Shown piece by piece: positions 6,924 through 14,078 of a DNA stretch of 15,126 nt (positions are counted from its first letter, which is position 1; each line of letters begins with the position of its first letter). The notes beneath the pieces were generated by a model. That model made no database searches. It was not told the DNA's origin and was given only the letters and a program-made list of their open reading frames with translations. The stretch is from VMCP01 sp964415065 (GTDB lineage: Bacteria; Bacteroidota; Bacteroidia; NS11-12g; UBA955), in NCBI GenBank assembly GCA_964415065.1, contig CAYPYX010000055.1:1-15126 (forward strand). The letters run 5' to 3'. Both the position numbers and the translations under genes were made by a program.

Positions 6924-7916
6924 TTAAGAGAGAATACGTTTTGCCTCTAACAAAAGCTGCTCTTTTTCAATTGGAACAACGCCTAATTTTTCACAAACCA
7001 AACCACCTGAAAGGTTGCTTAGTTCTGCAATTAGTTTCAAATCTAAATTCAAAGCTAAACAAAGAGCAGCAACACTTACCACAGTATCACCTGCACCCGA
7101 CACATCTGCGATATTTCGTACATGTGCCGGCACGGACAACCATTCGTTATCTGTGGCAATAATTACACCACGTTCTGAAAGTGTAACCATAGTGATTTTA
7201 TTATTCAATTTATCTTGTAAAGATTGAATAGCCATTTGCAATTCCTCGGTATCACTTAAATCAGAAGAAATATTTAACCCTTCTTTGATTTCTTTCAAAT
7301 TGGGTTTGAATAAGGTTACATTCCTGTAGGATAAGAAATTGTTCTTTTTGGGATCCACAATTGTTGGAATATTCAATTTATTGGCCAACTGAATGAGATT
7401 CTCTATATTTCCTATGTGAAGAACTCCTTTGTTGTAGTCCTCAAAAATAATTACATCACAATTTTCAATTTCTCTGTTGTAATTTTCTTGAAGCAAAAAA
7501 CTATCAAGAGAATCTAAGTCATTTTTTACTTCATGATCAAAGCGCAACAACTGGTGATTGTTACCAATAACACGTGTTTTTGTGGTTGTTTTACGCTTAT
7601 CGCTGCGGAGAATTGCTTTAGAATACAATCCTTGTTTATCCAACATTTCCAATAAATCGTCTCCCTCAACATCTTGACCAATTACGGAACACAAAATTGG
7701 TATCCCCCCCATTGCTTTGATATTAAGTGCAACGTTTCCCGCACCACCCAATCTTGAATCCAGATGACTAACATCCACAACAGGTACAGGAGCTTCTGGG
7801 GATACTCGATCTACTTTACCGATCACATATTTATCCACCATGATGTCGCCAACAATAACAACACGCTTTCCGTTAAAATCAGAGAATATGGAATCCAAAT
7901 TATTGAGATAGTTCAT
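6924..7916 (-). CDS. rfaE1: D-glycero-beta-D-manno-heptose-7-phosphate kinase-like PfkB sugar kinase (RfaE1/HldA type)
   Basis: This PfkB/ribokinase-fold kinase is most like the kinase half of HldE, which phosphorylates D-glycero-D-manno-heptose 7-phosphate at C1 on the way to ADP-heptose for lipopolysaccharide core. Numbering from the chosen start (330 residues): V-G-D-I-M-V-D-K near 22-29, V-S-P-E-A-P-V-P-V-V near 38-47 (characteristic of RfaE1), G-G-A-G-N at 57-61 in the substrate site, and D-V-S-G-A-G-D-T with catalytic Asp277. No cytidylyltransferase domain follows, so the second HldE activity must be encoded elsewhere. I chose the ATG at 7916-7914; a TTG eleven codons upstream (7949) would add M-L-S-I-F-A-I-D-L-Y-L, atypical for the family, and would lie upstream of the candidate promoter. 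The aminotransferase gene ends 57 bases upstream on the same strand. Fold is secure; the exact sugar is inferred. Confidence 0.85.
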   Translation of the reverse strand: MNYLNNLDSIFSDFNGKRVVIVGDIMVDKYVIGKVDRVSPEAPVPVVDVSHLDSRLGGAGNVALNIKAMGGIPILCSVIGQDVEGDDLLEMLDKQGLYSKAILRSDKRKTTTKTRVIGNNHQLLRFDHEVKNDLDSLDSFLLQENYNREIENCDVIIFEDYNKGVLHIGNIENLIQLANKLNIPTIVDPKKNNFLSYRNVTLFKPNLKEIKEGLNISSDLSDTEELQMAIQSLQDKLNNKITMVTLSERGVIIATDNEWLSVPAHVRNIADVSGAGDTVVSVAALCLALNLDLKLIAELSNLSGGLVCEKLGVVPIEKEQLLLEAKRILS

Positions 7917-7933
7917 GAGATATAAATCAATTG

Positions 7934-7968
7934 CAAATATAGAGAGCAATGCGTCAAAAAACGCACAA
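7934..7968 (-). promoter_or_regulatory. Candidate promoter of the heptose kinase gene
   Basis: On the minus strand TATATTTG (complement of 7934-7941) matches TAnnTTTG exactly. A TTG (complement of 7966-7968) lies 24 bases upstream, one base beyond the usual spacing. It falls between the aminotransferase stop (7974) and the kinase ATG (7916), so the kinase may have its own promoter as well as read-through. If used, transcription starts downstream of the TTG codon at 7949 and supports the ATG at 7916. Confidence 0.35.
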
Positions 7969-7973
7969 ATCCA

Positions 7974-9164
7974 TTATTTCAGCTGTATTAATGCGTTATG
8001 AATTCGACTTACGGCTTCAACGATTTGTTGTTCAGATGTAGCATAGGACAAACGAACGCAGTTTTTTGAGCCAAAAGCATCCCCCGAAACCAAAGCAACC
8101 CATGCCTTTTCGAGTAGATACATACATAAATCATCTGCATTGTTGATTGTGCCATTTTCATGACTTTTACCTATGAATGCTGAAACGTCAGGGAAATGAT
8201 AAAAAGCACCTTCGGGACTATTTACTTTAAGACCCGGGATTTCTGAAAGTTTTTCTGCCATAAGCGCTTTTCTTTTTTCAAATTGTTGGCGCATTTCTTC
8301 AACTTGTGATTGATCTCCAACCAAAGCTTCAATTCCTGCGGCCTGAGCAATAGAATTCGCACCACTAGAAATTAAACCCTGAAATTTCTCACAAGCTTTT
8401 ATTAAAGCCTCCGGTCCAGCCATATATCCAATTCTCCAACCTGTCATTGCATAACCTTTTGCAAGACCATTTACGGTGGCTACTCGATTTCTCATGGCTG
8501 GAATACTTGCTATCGAAAATGGTTTTGTGTTGTAAACGATCTTCTCATAAATTTCGTCGGAAATCACAAACACTTGTGGATGACGTTCCAAAACCTCTGC
8601 CCAAGCTCTAATTTCCAATTCGCTCATTACTGATCCACTAGGATTACAAGGGGAAGAAAAGATGATCAATTTTGTTTTGGGAGTAATAAAGGATTCCAAA
8701 ACCTCAGCAGAAACTTTGTAATTAGTTTCGATGGTTGTTGGGATTTCAATACAAATACCACCAGCATAATTTACCATTGCAGGATAACTTACCCAAAAAG
8801 GGGCTGGTAATAATACCTCATCTCCAGGATCCACCAAAGCCATTACAGCATTGAATATACTCTGCTTTGCTCCATTACTAACTATGATTTCATGGGTAGA
8901 ATACGATAAATTATTATCGCGATTTAGTTTCTCTTGGATTGCTTTTCTAAAAGCGAGGGTTCCCATAACTGGAGTGTAATGGGTTTCACCGCGCTGCATA
9001 GCATTGCTTGCTTCTCTACAAATATTTTCAGGGGTATCAAAATCCGGTTCACCGATACTTAAACTAATAATATCTTTACCTTGTTCCTTGAGAGATCGGG
9101 CCAATTTTGTCATGGCTAAAGTTTGACTCTCAATCACACTATCTATACGTTTACTCAGTTGCAT
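7974..9164 (-). CDS. aspC: Class I pyridoxal-phosphate aminotransferase, aspartate aminotransferase (Ib-type)
   Basis: Predicted to catalyse reversible amino transfer between aspartate and 2-oxoglutarate in the cytoplasm, linking amino acid and TCA-cycle pools. From the chosen ATG (9164-9162) the protein has 396 residues, normal for subgroup Ib, and begins M-Q-L-S-K-R-I with the expected S-Q-T-L-A-M-T-K-L-A-R-S-L-K segment. Visible family residues: S-L-S-I-G-E-P-D-F-D-T-P near 35-45; Asn174 (C-N-P-S-G); Asp203 and Tyr206 (S-D-E-I-Y); the PLP-binding Lys236 in N-G-L-A-K-G-Y-A-M-T-G-W-R; and the substrate-carboxylate Arg371 (V-R-L-S-Y-A). A TTG at 9200 would extend it by 12 residues into the divergent gene and is unlikely. 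A poor promoter candidate (TTG at 9223-9221, TATTTTG at 9204-9198, minus strand) lies upstream. Related enzymes can also act on prephenate or aromatic acids, so substrate range is not settled. Confidence 0.9.
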   Translation of the reverse strand: MQLSKRIDSVIESQTLAMTKLARSLKEQGKDIISLSIGEPDFDTPENICREASNAMQRGETHYTPVMGTLAFRKAIQEKLNRDNNLSYSTHEIIVSNGAKQSIFNAVMALVDPGDEVLLPAPFWVSYPAMVNYAGGICIEIPTTIETNYKVSAEVLESFITPKTKLIIFSSPCNPSGSVMSELEIRAWAEVLERHPQVFVISDEIYEKIVYNTKPFSIASIPAMRNRVATVNGLAKGYAMTGWRIGYMAGPEALIKACEKFQGLISSGANSIAQAAGIEALVGDQSQVEEMRQQFEKRKALMAEKLSEIPGLKVNSPEGAFYHFPDVSAFIGKSHENGTINNADDLCMYLLEKAWVALVSGDAFGSKNCVRLSYATSEQQIVEAVSRIHNALIQLK

Positions 9165-9223
9165 TGTTGTGTAAAATGCAATTATAATACATGCATTCAA
9201 AATATTCGGTTATTTTTGCTCAA

Positions 9224-10417
9224 ATGCGTTTTCTTTTTGTTGCAAACCGTATGCCGTACCCTCCATTTCGAGGCGATAAGCTAAAAATTTACCATTTAGC
9301 CAAGGAATTATCAAAGAATCACGAACTTCATTTGATAACAATAGCTGAAACTCCTGAAGATATTTCTTATGTAGAAAATCTTAAACCCTATTTTAAGAAA
9401 ATAGACTTTGTTTACCTACCCAAATACAAGTCCGTTATTAACACGTTAGGGGGACTATTCAACCGTGATCCATTTCAATTGAACTATTTTCGGTCTCGAA
9501 AGTTTCAAAAACTTTTGAATTCAATGCTATCTCAAAATCAATACGATGGAATCCATGTTCAACACATTCGGATGTCTCAGTTTTTTAGAAATTCTGTAAA
9601 TCTAAATAACGTTATATTAGACCTACCTGACGCCTTTAGTCTTTACTGGAAAAGAAGAGCAAAGAATTCAACAAATTATTTAAATAAATTATTTGAAAAT
9701 ATTGAATTTAAACGAGTTAAAAAAATCGAAATTGATTTTGTTTCCCAATTTAAGAAAGTATTGGTTTGCAGTTTAGAAGATCAATTTTATTTAGAAAGTT
9801 TAGGACTGAATCAAGTGGAAATTCTGGAAAATGGTGTCGACACAAATATGTTCAAACCATCTGATTCAGCATATATTCCAAATCGGATTTTGTTTACGGG
9901 CAATATGGATTATGCACCCAATATTGACGCTGTTGTATATTTTACTTCCGAAATTTGGCCATTAATTCGAAGAGAAGTTCCCGAAGCTAAATTTATAATA
10001 GCTGGTCAGCGTCCTGTTCCCAAAGTTTTAGCACTTCAGTCACCATCAGTGGAAGTAACGGGCTTTATTGAGGACTTATCAAAGGAATATGCTAAAGCAC
10101 ATGTGGTTGTTTCACCATTGAGAATAGGAGCTGGGACTCAAAACAAGGTACTCGAAGCGCTTTCTATGAATATCCCTGTAGTTACCACAAATGTGGGTTA
10201 TACAGGTTTAAAATTAAAGCGCGATCAAGGAGCTTTAGTTTCGCTTACCCCTAGGGAATTTGCAAATAACACCATCAAGTTGCTTAAGGATCCTGAATTT
10301 AGGAAACAAGTTGGCGAGAGCGGAGGAGAATCCATTCGAAGCCGATTTGGCTGGTCAGGGATTGCTCATAAGTTGGAAAATCACTTTTATGAATTAAACA
10401 AACAAACAACAACATAA
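9224..10417 (+). CDS. Glycosyltransferase, GT4-like (resembles the PEP-CTERM/EpsH-associated sugar transferase group)
   Basis: A cytoplasmic or membrane-associated GT-B glycosyltransferase (397 residues from this start) that probably adds a nucleotide-activated sugar to a surface polysaccharide or glycolipid; donor and acceptor are unknown. The N-terminal half opens with F-L-F-V-A-N-R-M-P-Y-P-P-F-R-G-D-K, close to the R-I-P-Y-P-P-x-K-G-D-K start of the EpsH-associated transferases. The C-terminal half has E-N-G-V-D (about 202-206), F-T-G-N-M (about 224-228) and G-A-G-T-Q-N-K-V-L-E-A-L-S-M-N-I-P-V-V (about 302-320), whose Glu311 is the likely nucleotide-sugar-binding glutamate. I chose the ATG at 9224 because it starts at the conserved strand; an ATG at 9191 would add 11 residues. 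The next gene starts 6 bases after its stop, suggesting cotranscription. The heptose kinase nearby makes an envelope glycan role plausible but does not prove it. Confidence 0.85.
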   Translation: MRFLFVANRMPYPPFRGDKLKIYHLAKELSKNHELHLITIAETPEDISYVENLKPYFKKIDFVYLPKYKSVINTLGGLFNRDPFQLNYFRSRKFQKLLNSMLSQNQYDGIHVQHIRMSQFFRNSVNLNNVILDLPDAFSLYWKRRAKNSTNYLNKLFENIEFKRVKKIEIDFVSQFKKVLVCSLEDQFYLESLGLNQVEILENGVDTNMFKPSDSAYIPNRILFTGNMDYAPNIDAVVYFTSEIWPLIRREVPEAKFIIAGQRPVPKVLALQSPSVEVTGFIEDLSKEYAKAHVVVSPLRIGAGTQNKVLEALSMNIPVVTTNVGYTGLKLKRDQGALVSLTPREFANNTIKLLKDPEFRKQVGESGGESIRSRFGWSGIAHKLENHFYELNKQTTT

Positions 10418-10423
10418 TAACCT

Positions 10424-13400
10424 ATGCGTAAACGTTATTTATTTTTTATTCCCACCATTGGATTCATCCTTTCACATGGATCAATTCAAGCTCAAAAAAG
10501 GAAATCTAATCCAAGTAACTCAATTCCTAAAACAGAATCAATATCCCCCGAAAAACAAAACAGCGAAGCTTTTAAATCAGCATTAAATACTGTAGGATTT
10601 CGAAAAATAGGACCTGCGAAAACCAGTGGCCGAATCGTTGATATTGTAGTAAACCCAAACAATACTTCGCAATATTTTGTGGCTGCTGCATACGGCGGTG
10701 TATGGAAAACTGAAAATGGAGGCGTGACTTTTCAGCCAATTTTTGACAATTATTCAACTCAGAGTATAGGTTGTTTAGCTTTAGACCCAAATAATCCTAA
10801 TATTTTATGGGTAGGAACAGGTGAAAACAACAATCAACGAAGTGTAGGTTACGGAAATGGAATTTACAAATCTGAGGATGGAGGCAAATCGTTTACTCAT
10901 TTGGGCCTAGGAAAATCCATGCATATTGGGATGATTTCAATTAATCCCAAAAATTCCAATGAAGTTTTAGTAGCAGCTTATGGACCAGTGTGGAATTCGG
11001 GTGGAGATCGAGGAATTTATCAAACATTAGACGGTGGTAAAACGTGGAATCGAATATTACATATATCTGAGGAAACTGGATTCAATGAAATTCATCGCGA
11101 TCCATTTAATGATCAAATCTTATATGCTACCGCACATCAACGACGTAGACATGAGTGGACCTATTTAGGTGGAGGACCAGAAAGTGGATTGCATATTTCG
11201 AGGGATGGCGGAAAAACTTGGCAAAAAGCTACTGGTGGCTTTCCTCAAGGTGAATTAGGTAGAATCTCATGTGCAACTGCCAAAAACACATCCGGATTAA
11301 TTTATACTATAGTAGAAGGCAAAAAAGATCAGGGTGGTGTTTATGCTTCCACTGATTTTGGTGTGAGTTGGAAGAAAACCAATGCTTTTCAAACGTCTGG
11401 AAATTATTATCAGGAAATCATGGTGGATCCAAAAAATGATAAACGGTTATTCTTCATGGATACCTATTTGCATGTTTCCGAGGATGGCGGTATCACTGTA
11501 AAACCGTTTCCCGAGGATCAAAAACATGTCGATAATCATGCAATTTGGATAGATCCAAACAATGGAAATCATTTACTTGTGGGATGTGATGGAGGATTGT
11601 ATGAAACTTTTGAAAATGGCAAAACTTGGCATTTCAAAGAGAACATTTCAATAACTCAATTTTATCGCGTTTCGGTGGATAATTCGAAGCCTTTTTACAA
11701 CGTTTATGGCGGTACGCAAGATAATTTTTCATTAGGCGGACCTTCGAGAAATAATACCGCAAATGGAATTGGTAATGATGAATGGTTTGTAACCGTTGGC
11801 GGAGATGGTTTTAAGTCGCAAATAGATCCAGTAAATCCAGATATTGTTTATGCTCAATGGCAATACGGTGGATTGGTGAGATTTAATAAAAAATGGGGAG
11901 ATAATGTAGATATTCGTCCAACGGTAAAACCCGATGAAACTCCACTTAGATGGAATTGGGATGCTCCATTATTAATTTCTAAATACAATCACAAAAAACT
12001 GTATTTTGCGGCAAACAAAGTTTTTTCAAGTTTAAATCAAGGTGACTCATGGAATATTATTAGTCCTGATTTATCAAGAAACTTTGATAGAAATGTGATT
12101 CCTGTTATGGGAAAACAATGGGGAATTGAAACTGTTGCTAAAAACCAAAGTACTTCCATTTACGGAAATATCACATTTATGGTAGAGGGACGTGAAAATC
12201 AGTTGGCCGTTGGAACCGATGATGGCAAATTACACATCACCAATAACGATGGAATTTCCTGGAATGAAATTGTTATTCCTTGGAAAACTTTAGACATTCC
12301 ATTGTATTCATTTGAATTCATTGAGTCCAAAACAAGTATCTCCAAATCAGCAGAAATCTATCCTTTAATATCGTCGATAGTATTTTCATCGCATAATAGC
12401 GATATACTATATGTCGCATTTGACAATCACAGGCAAGGCGATTTAAAGCCTCATTTTTACAAGGTTATACTTTCCACAAATACTTGGGTAAAAATGGGAT
12501 CAGATTTACCAACAAATGGACCAGTGAAGTGTTTATTTGAAGACCCCAAAGAGGGTAAGATTATATTAGTTGGTACAGAGTTCGGATTATTTGTATCCAT
12601 CAATTCAGGCGAGAATTTCATTGCATGGTCAAACGGTCTTCCACCAATTGCAATAAAAGATATCGCATATCAATCAGAAGCTGATGATGTAGTTTTAGCT
12701 ACTTTTGGACGTGGTTTTGTAGTTTGTGATGATTATGAAATGATTCGTCAATTCGCAAAAAATGAAAATAAGAAATTGGTTGTTAATCCTCAGCATCAGC
12801 TATTTATTCCATACAGCAAGTTGGGACACAGCGGAAATGCATATCAGGGTGATGGTCGATTCATGGGAGAGAATTTATCTGAAAAAATAAAAATTCGAAT
12901 TAAGACGGGTAAAAAATTTGGCTCTATAGAGGATAATCGTAAAGCCTTTGAGAAAAATGCTGCACCGAAAGAAGTAATTTATCCGACAAAAGAACAAATT
13001 GTGTTGGAAGAATTGGAAATTCCCAGCAGATTTTTCTTACATATTTATAAAAATTCAAAATTTGTTGCCACAATCAATGTTGCAAATTTAGAAAATTGGC
13101 AAACAGTTGAATGGAATGGTCGTTATTCCATTACAAATTCGGATCTAAATGAGAAACAATCTGTTCAATGGGGTCCTTATGTGAGTCCAGGAAATTACGA
13201 TATAAAATTGTATTCGATGGATTATGCAAATTCAAATCTAGAAATATTGGATTCTGCCAAAATAGAAATTGACTTTTTGATGGAGCCAATAAAAACATCG
13301 AATTCGGATAAATCTGTAATCGTCAAAAAAATTCAAGACCGTGATAAAAAAATCTATGATGTAATTGCTGGAAAAAAAGCCCTGAATGCACTTGAGCGAA

Positions 13401-13750
13401 GATTAGCAAAACTGGAAGTCATTTGGAAGAATGGAATTAATGAATCTTTAGAAAGAACTCCAGAAAAAATGAAATTGTATTCCGATTGGAAGAATCTTAA
13501 TGTGAAAATTTATGATATTAAAACCATATTGTACGGTAATTCGATTTTGGCTGGTCATGAATTTGAAACTAATAGAGGTATTTCCGGAGAAATTAACAAT
13601 TCATTTTATGAGTTTGGGGGAAGTTTTCAAGCGCCTACTCAAACACATATGGACTTATTTTATTCATCATTGGAAAAATTAAATTCAATTGAAAAGCAAT
13701 TGGATTTACTCGAATCTGAATTAAACACATTACAAACCAAACTATTTTAA
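10424..13750 (+). CDS. Exported BNR/Asp-box beta-propeller protein, sortilin (VPS10)-like
   Basis: A 1108-residue exported protein. Residues 1-23 look like a signal peptide (R-K-R, a hydrophobic core, cleavage probably after S-I-Q-A). Residues 55 to about 770 contain many propeller blades with Asp-box motifs (S/T-x-D-G-G-x-S/T-F/W): 95-103, 149-157, 200-208, 258-266, 308-316, 535-543 and 605-613. Early sequence such as I-G-P-A-K-T-S-G-R-I-V-D-I and V-W-V/K-T-E-N-G-G is typical of the large bacteroidotal 'glycosyl hydrolase/sortilin-like' group. A beta-rich segment (about 785-955) and a helical, heptad-like end (about 965-1108) follow. I see no type IX secretion C-terminal sorting domain and no lipobox, so it is probably periplasmic or held by the envelope in another way. 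No catalytic residues can be assigned. The start ATG is 6 bases after the glycosyltransferase stop. A function in binding or processing glycans or peptides is only a guess. Confidence 0.85.
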   Translation: MRKRYLFFIPTIGFILSHGSIQAQKRKSNPSNSIPKTESISPEKQNSEAFKSALNTVGFRKIGPAKTSGRIVDIVVNPNNTSQYFVAAAYGGVWKTENGGVTFQPIFDNYSTQSIGCLALDPNNPNILWVGTGENNNQRSVGYGNGIYKSEDGGKSFTHLGLGKSMHIGMISINPKNSNEVLVAAYGPVWNSGGDRGIYQTLDGGKTWNRILHISEETGFNEIHRDPFNDQILYATAHQRRRHEWTYLGGGPESGLHISRDGGKTWQKATGGFPQGELGRISCATAKNTSGLIYTIVEGKKDQGGVYASTDFGVSWKKTNAFQTSGNYYQEIMVDPKNDKRLFFMDTYLHVSEDGGITVKPFPEDQKHVDNHAIWIDPNNGNHLLVGCDGGLYETFENGKTWHFKENISITQFYRVSVDNSKPFYNVYGGTQDNFSLGGPSRNNTANGIGNDEWFVTVGGDGFKSQIDPVNPDIVYAQWQYGGLVRFNKKWGDNVDIRPTVKPDETPLRWNWDAPLLISKYNHKKLYFAANKVFSSLNQGDSWNIISPDLSRNFDRNVIPVMGKQWGIETVAKNQSTSIYGNITFMVEGRENQLAVGTDDGKLHITNNDGISWNEIVIPWKTLDIPLYSFEFIESKTSISKSAEIYPLISSIVFSSHNSDILYVAFDNHRQGDLKPHFYKVILSTNTWVKMGSDLPTNGPVKCLFEDPKEGKIILVGTEFGLFVSINSGENFIAWSNGLPPIAIKDIAYQSEADDVVLATFGRGFVVCDDYEMIRQFAKNENKKLVVNPQHQLFIPYSKLGHSGNAYQGDGRFMGENLSEKIKIRIKTGKKFGSIEDNRKAFEKNAAPKEVIYPTKEQIVLEELEIPSRFFLHIYKNSKFVATINVANLENWQTVEWNGRYSITNSDLNEKQSVQWGPYVSPGNYDIKLYSMDYANSNLEILDSAKIEIDFLMEPIKTSNSDKSVIVKKIQDRDKKIYDVIAGKKALNALERRLAKLEVIWKNGINESLERTPEKMKLYSDWKNLNVKIYDIKTILYGNSILAGHEFETNRGISGEINNSFYEFGGSFQAPTQTHMDLFYSSLEKLNSIEKQLDLLESELNTLQTKLF

Positions 13751-14005
13751 AATTCTGTAATTGAATTAGAGTTAATATTATTTTTATGTGTAATTCGTGC
13801 TCAACAAAATGGATTTATATTTAATGAACTTTTTTGTCTGGGCACGATTAAATAAATTTTAAATCAATGATAGAAACGGATTAGTCTATCTAGATGGACT
13901 AAAAAGAGATAACTTAGATACTAAGAATACTAAGAATAAAATACTGCTAAATTAACTAGAATCCAAAAACTGGATAAATTAAAACTTAATTAACTAAATA
14001 ACTCT
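13751..14005. other. Convergent intergenic stretch with two dyad elements and a 9-bp tandem repeat
   Basis: No credible gene is visible; the longest item I noted is a 12-codon frame at 13786. The stretch holds a long-armed hairpin (13795-13847), an imperfect 22-base palindrome (13881-13902) and ACTAAGAAT repeated twice in tandem (13920-13937). It is very AT-rich and lies between a plus-strand gene end and a minus-strand gene end, so it is a 3' region for both. Confidence 0.7.
13795..13847. repeat. Inverted repeat, ~15 bp arms with one bulge
   Basis: Left arm TCGTGCTCAACAAAA (13795-13809) pairs with right arm TTTTGTCTGGGCACGA (13832-13847), with one T-G pair and one bulged G, around a loop of about 22 bases. 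It starts 45 bases after the stop of the sortilin-like gene. There is no T run directly after it, so it is a poor intrinsic terminator; a structured 3' end is possible. Confidence 0.6.
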
Positions 14006-14049
14006 ATCAACAAAAAAGGCTGTCAAAATTGACAGCCTTTTTTGTTGAT
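14006..14049. terminator. Bidirectional intrinsic terminator with perfect 21-bp arms
   Basis: Two arms of 21 bases (14006-14026 and 14029-14049) are perfectly complementary around two bases. The core stem is GGCTGTC/GACAGCC, flanked by A6 on the left and T6 on the right, so either strand gives a GC-rich hairpin followed by a U tract. It lies 29 bases beyond the pyrophosphatase stop on the minus strand and can also stop plus-strand transcripts from the glycosyltransferase/sortilin-like pair. Confidence 0.93.
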
Positions 14050-14078
14050 TCTGCTTATCCAATTCAGGATAATGGTAA

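Noticed and set aside
6941..7227. Two overlapping plus-strand frames (70-73 residues) inside the heptose kinase gene
   Set aside because: Both lie opposite conserved kinase sequence including the G-A-G-D-T region; they are chance frames.
7950..7965. A TGCGT/ACGCA hairpin between the aminotransferase and kinase genes
   Set aside because: The 5-bp stem has its T run in the loop rather than after the stem, so it is not a convincing terminator.
9191..9200. Apparent overlap of the divergent aminotransferase and glycosyltransferase frames
   Set aside because: It appears only with the longest possible starts (a TTG at 9200 and an ATG at 9191). Internal ATGs at 9164 and 9224 fit the families better and leave a normal 59-base divergent spacer.
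9211..9218. An exact TAnnTTTG match (TATTTTTG) just before the glycosyltransferase ATG
   Set aside because: No TTG lies at suitable spacing upstream, and a start site there would fall at the ATG itself; probably a chance match in AT-rich DNA.
13786..13824. A 12-codon frame starting M-C-N-S-C-S after the propeller gene
   Set aside because: Too short, without any supporting signal, and it overlaps the hairpin at 13795-13847.
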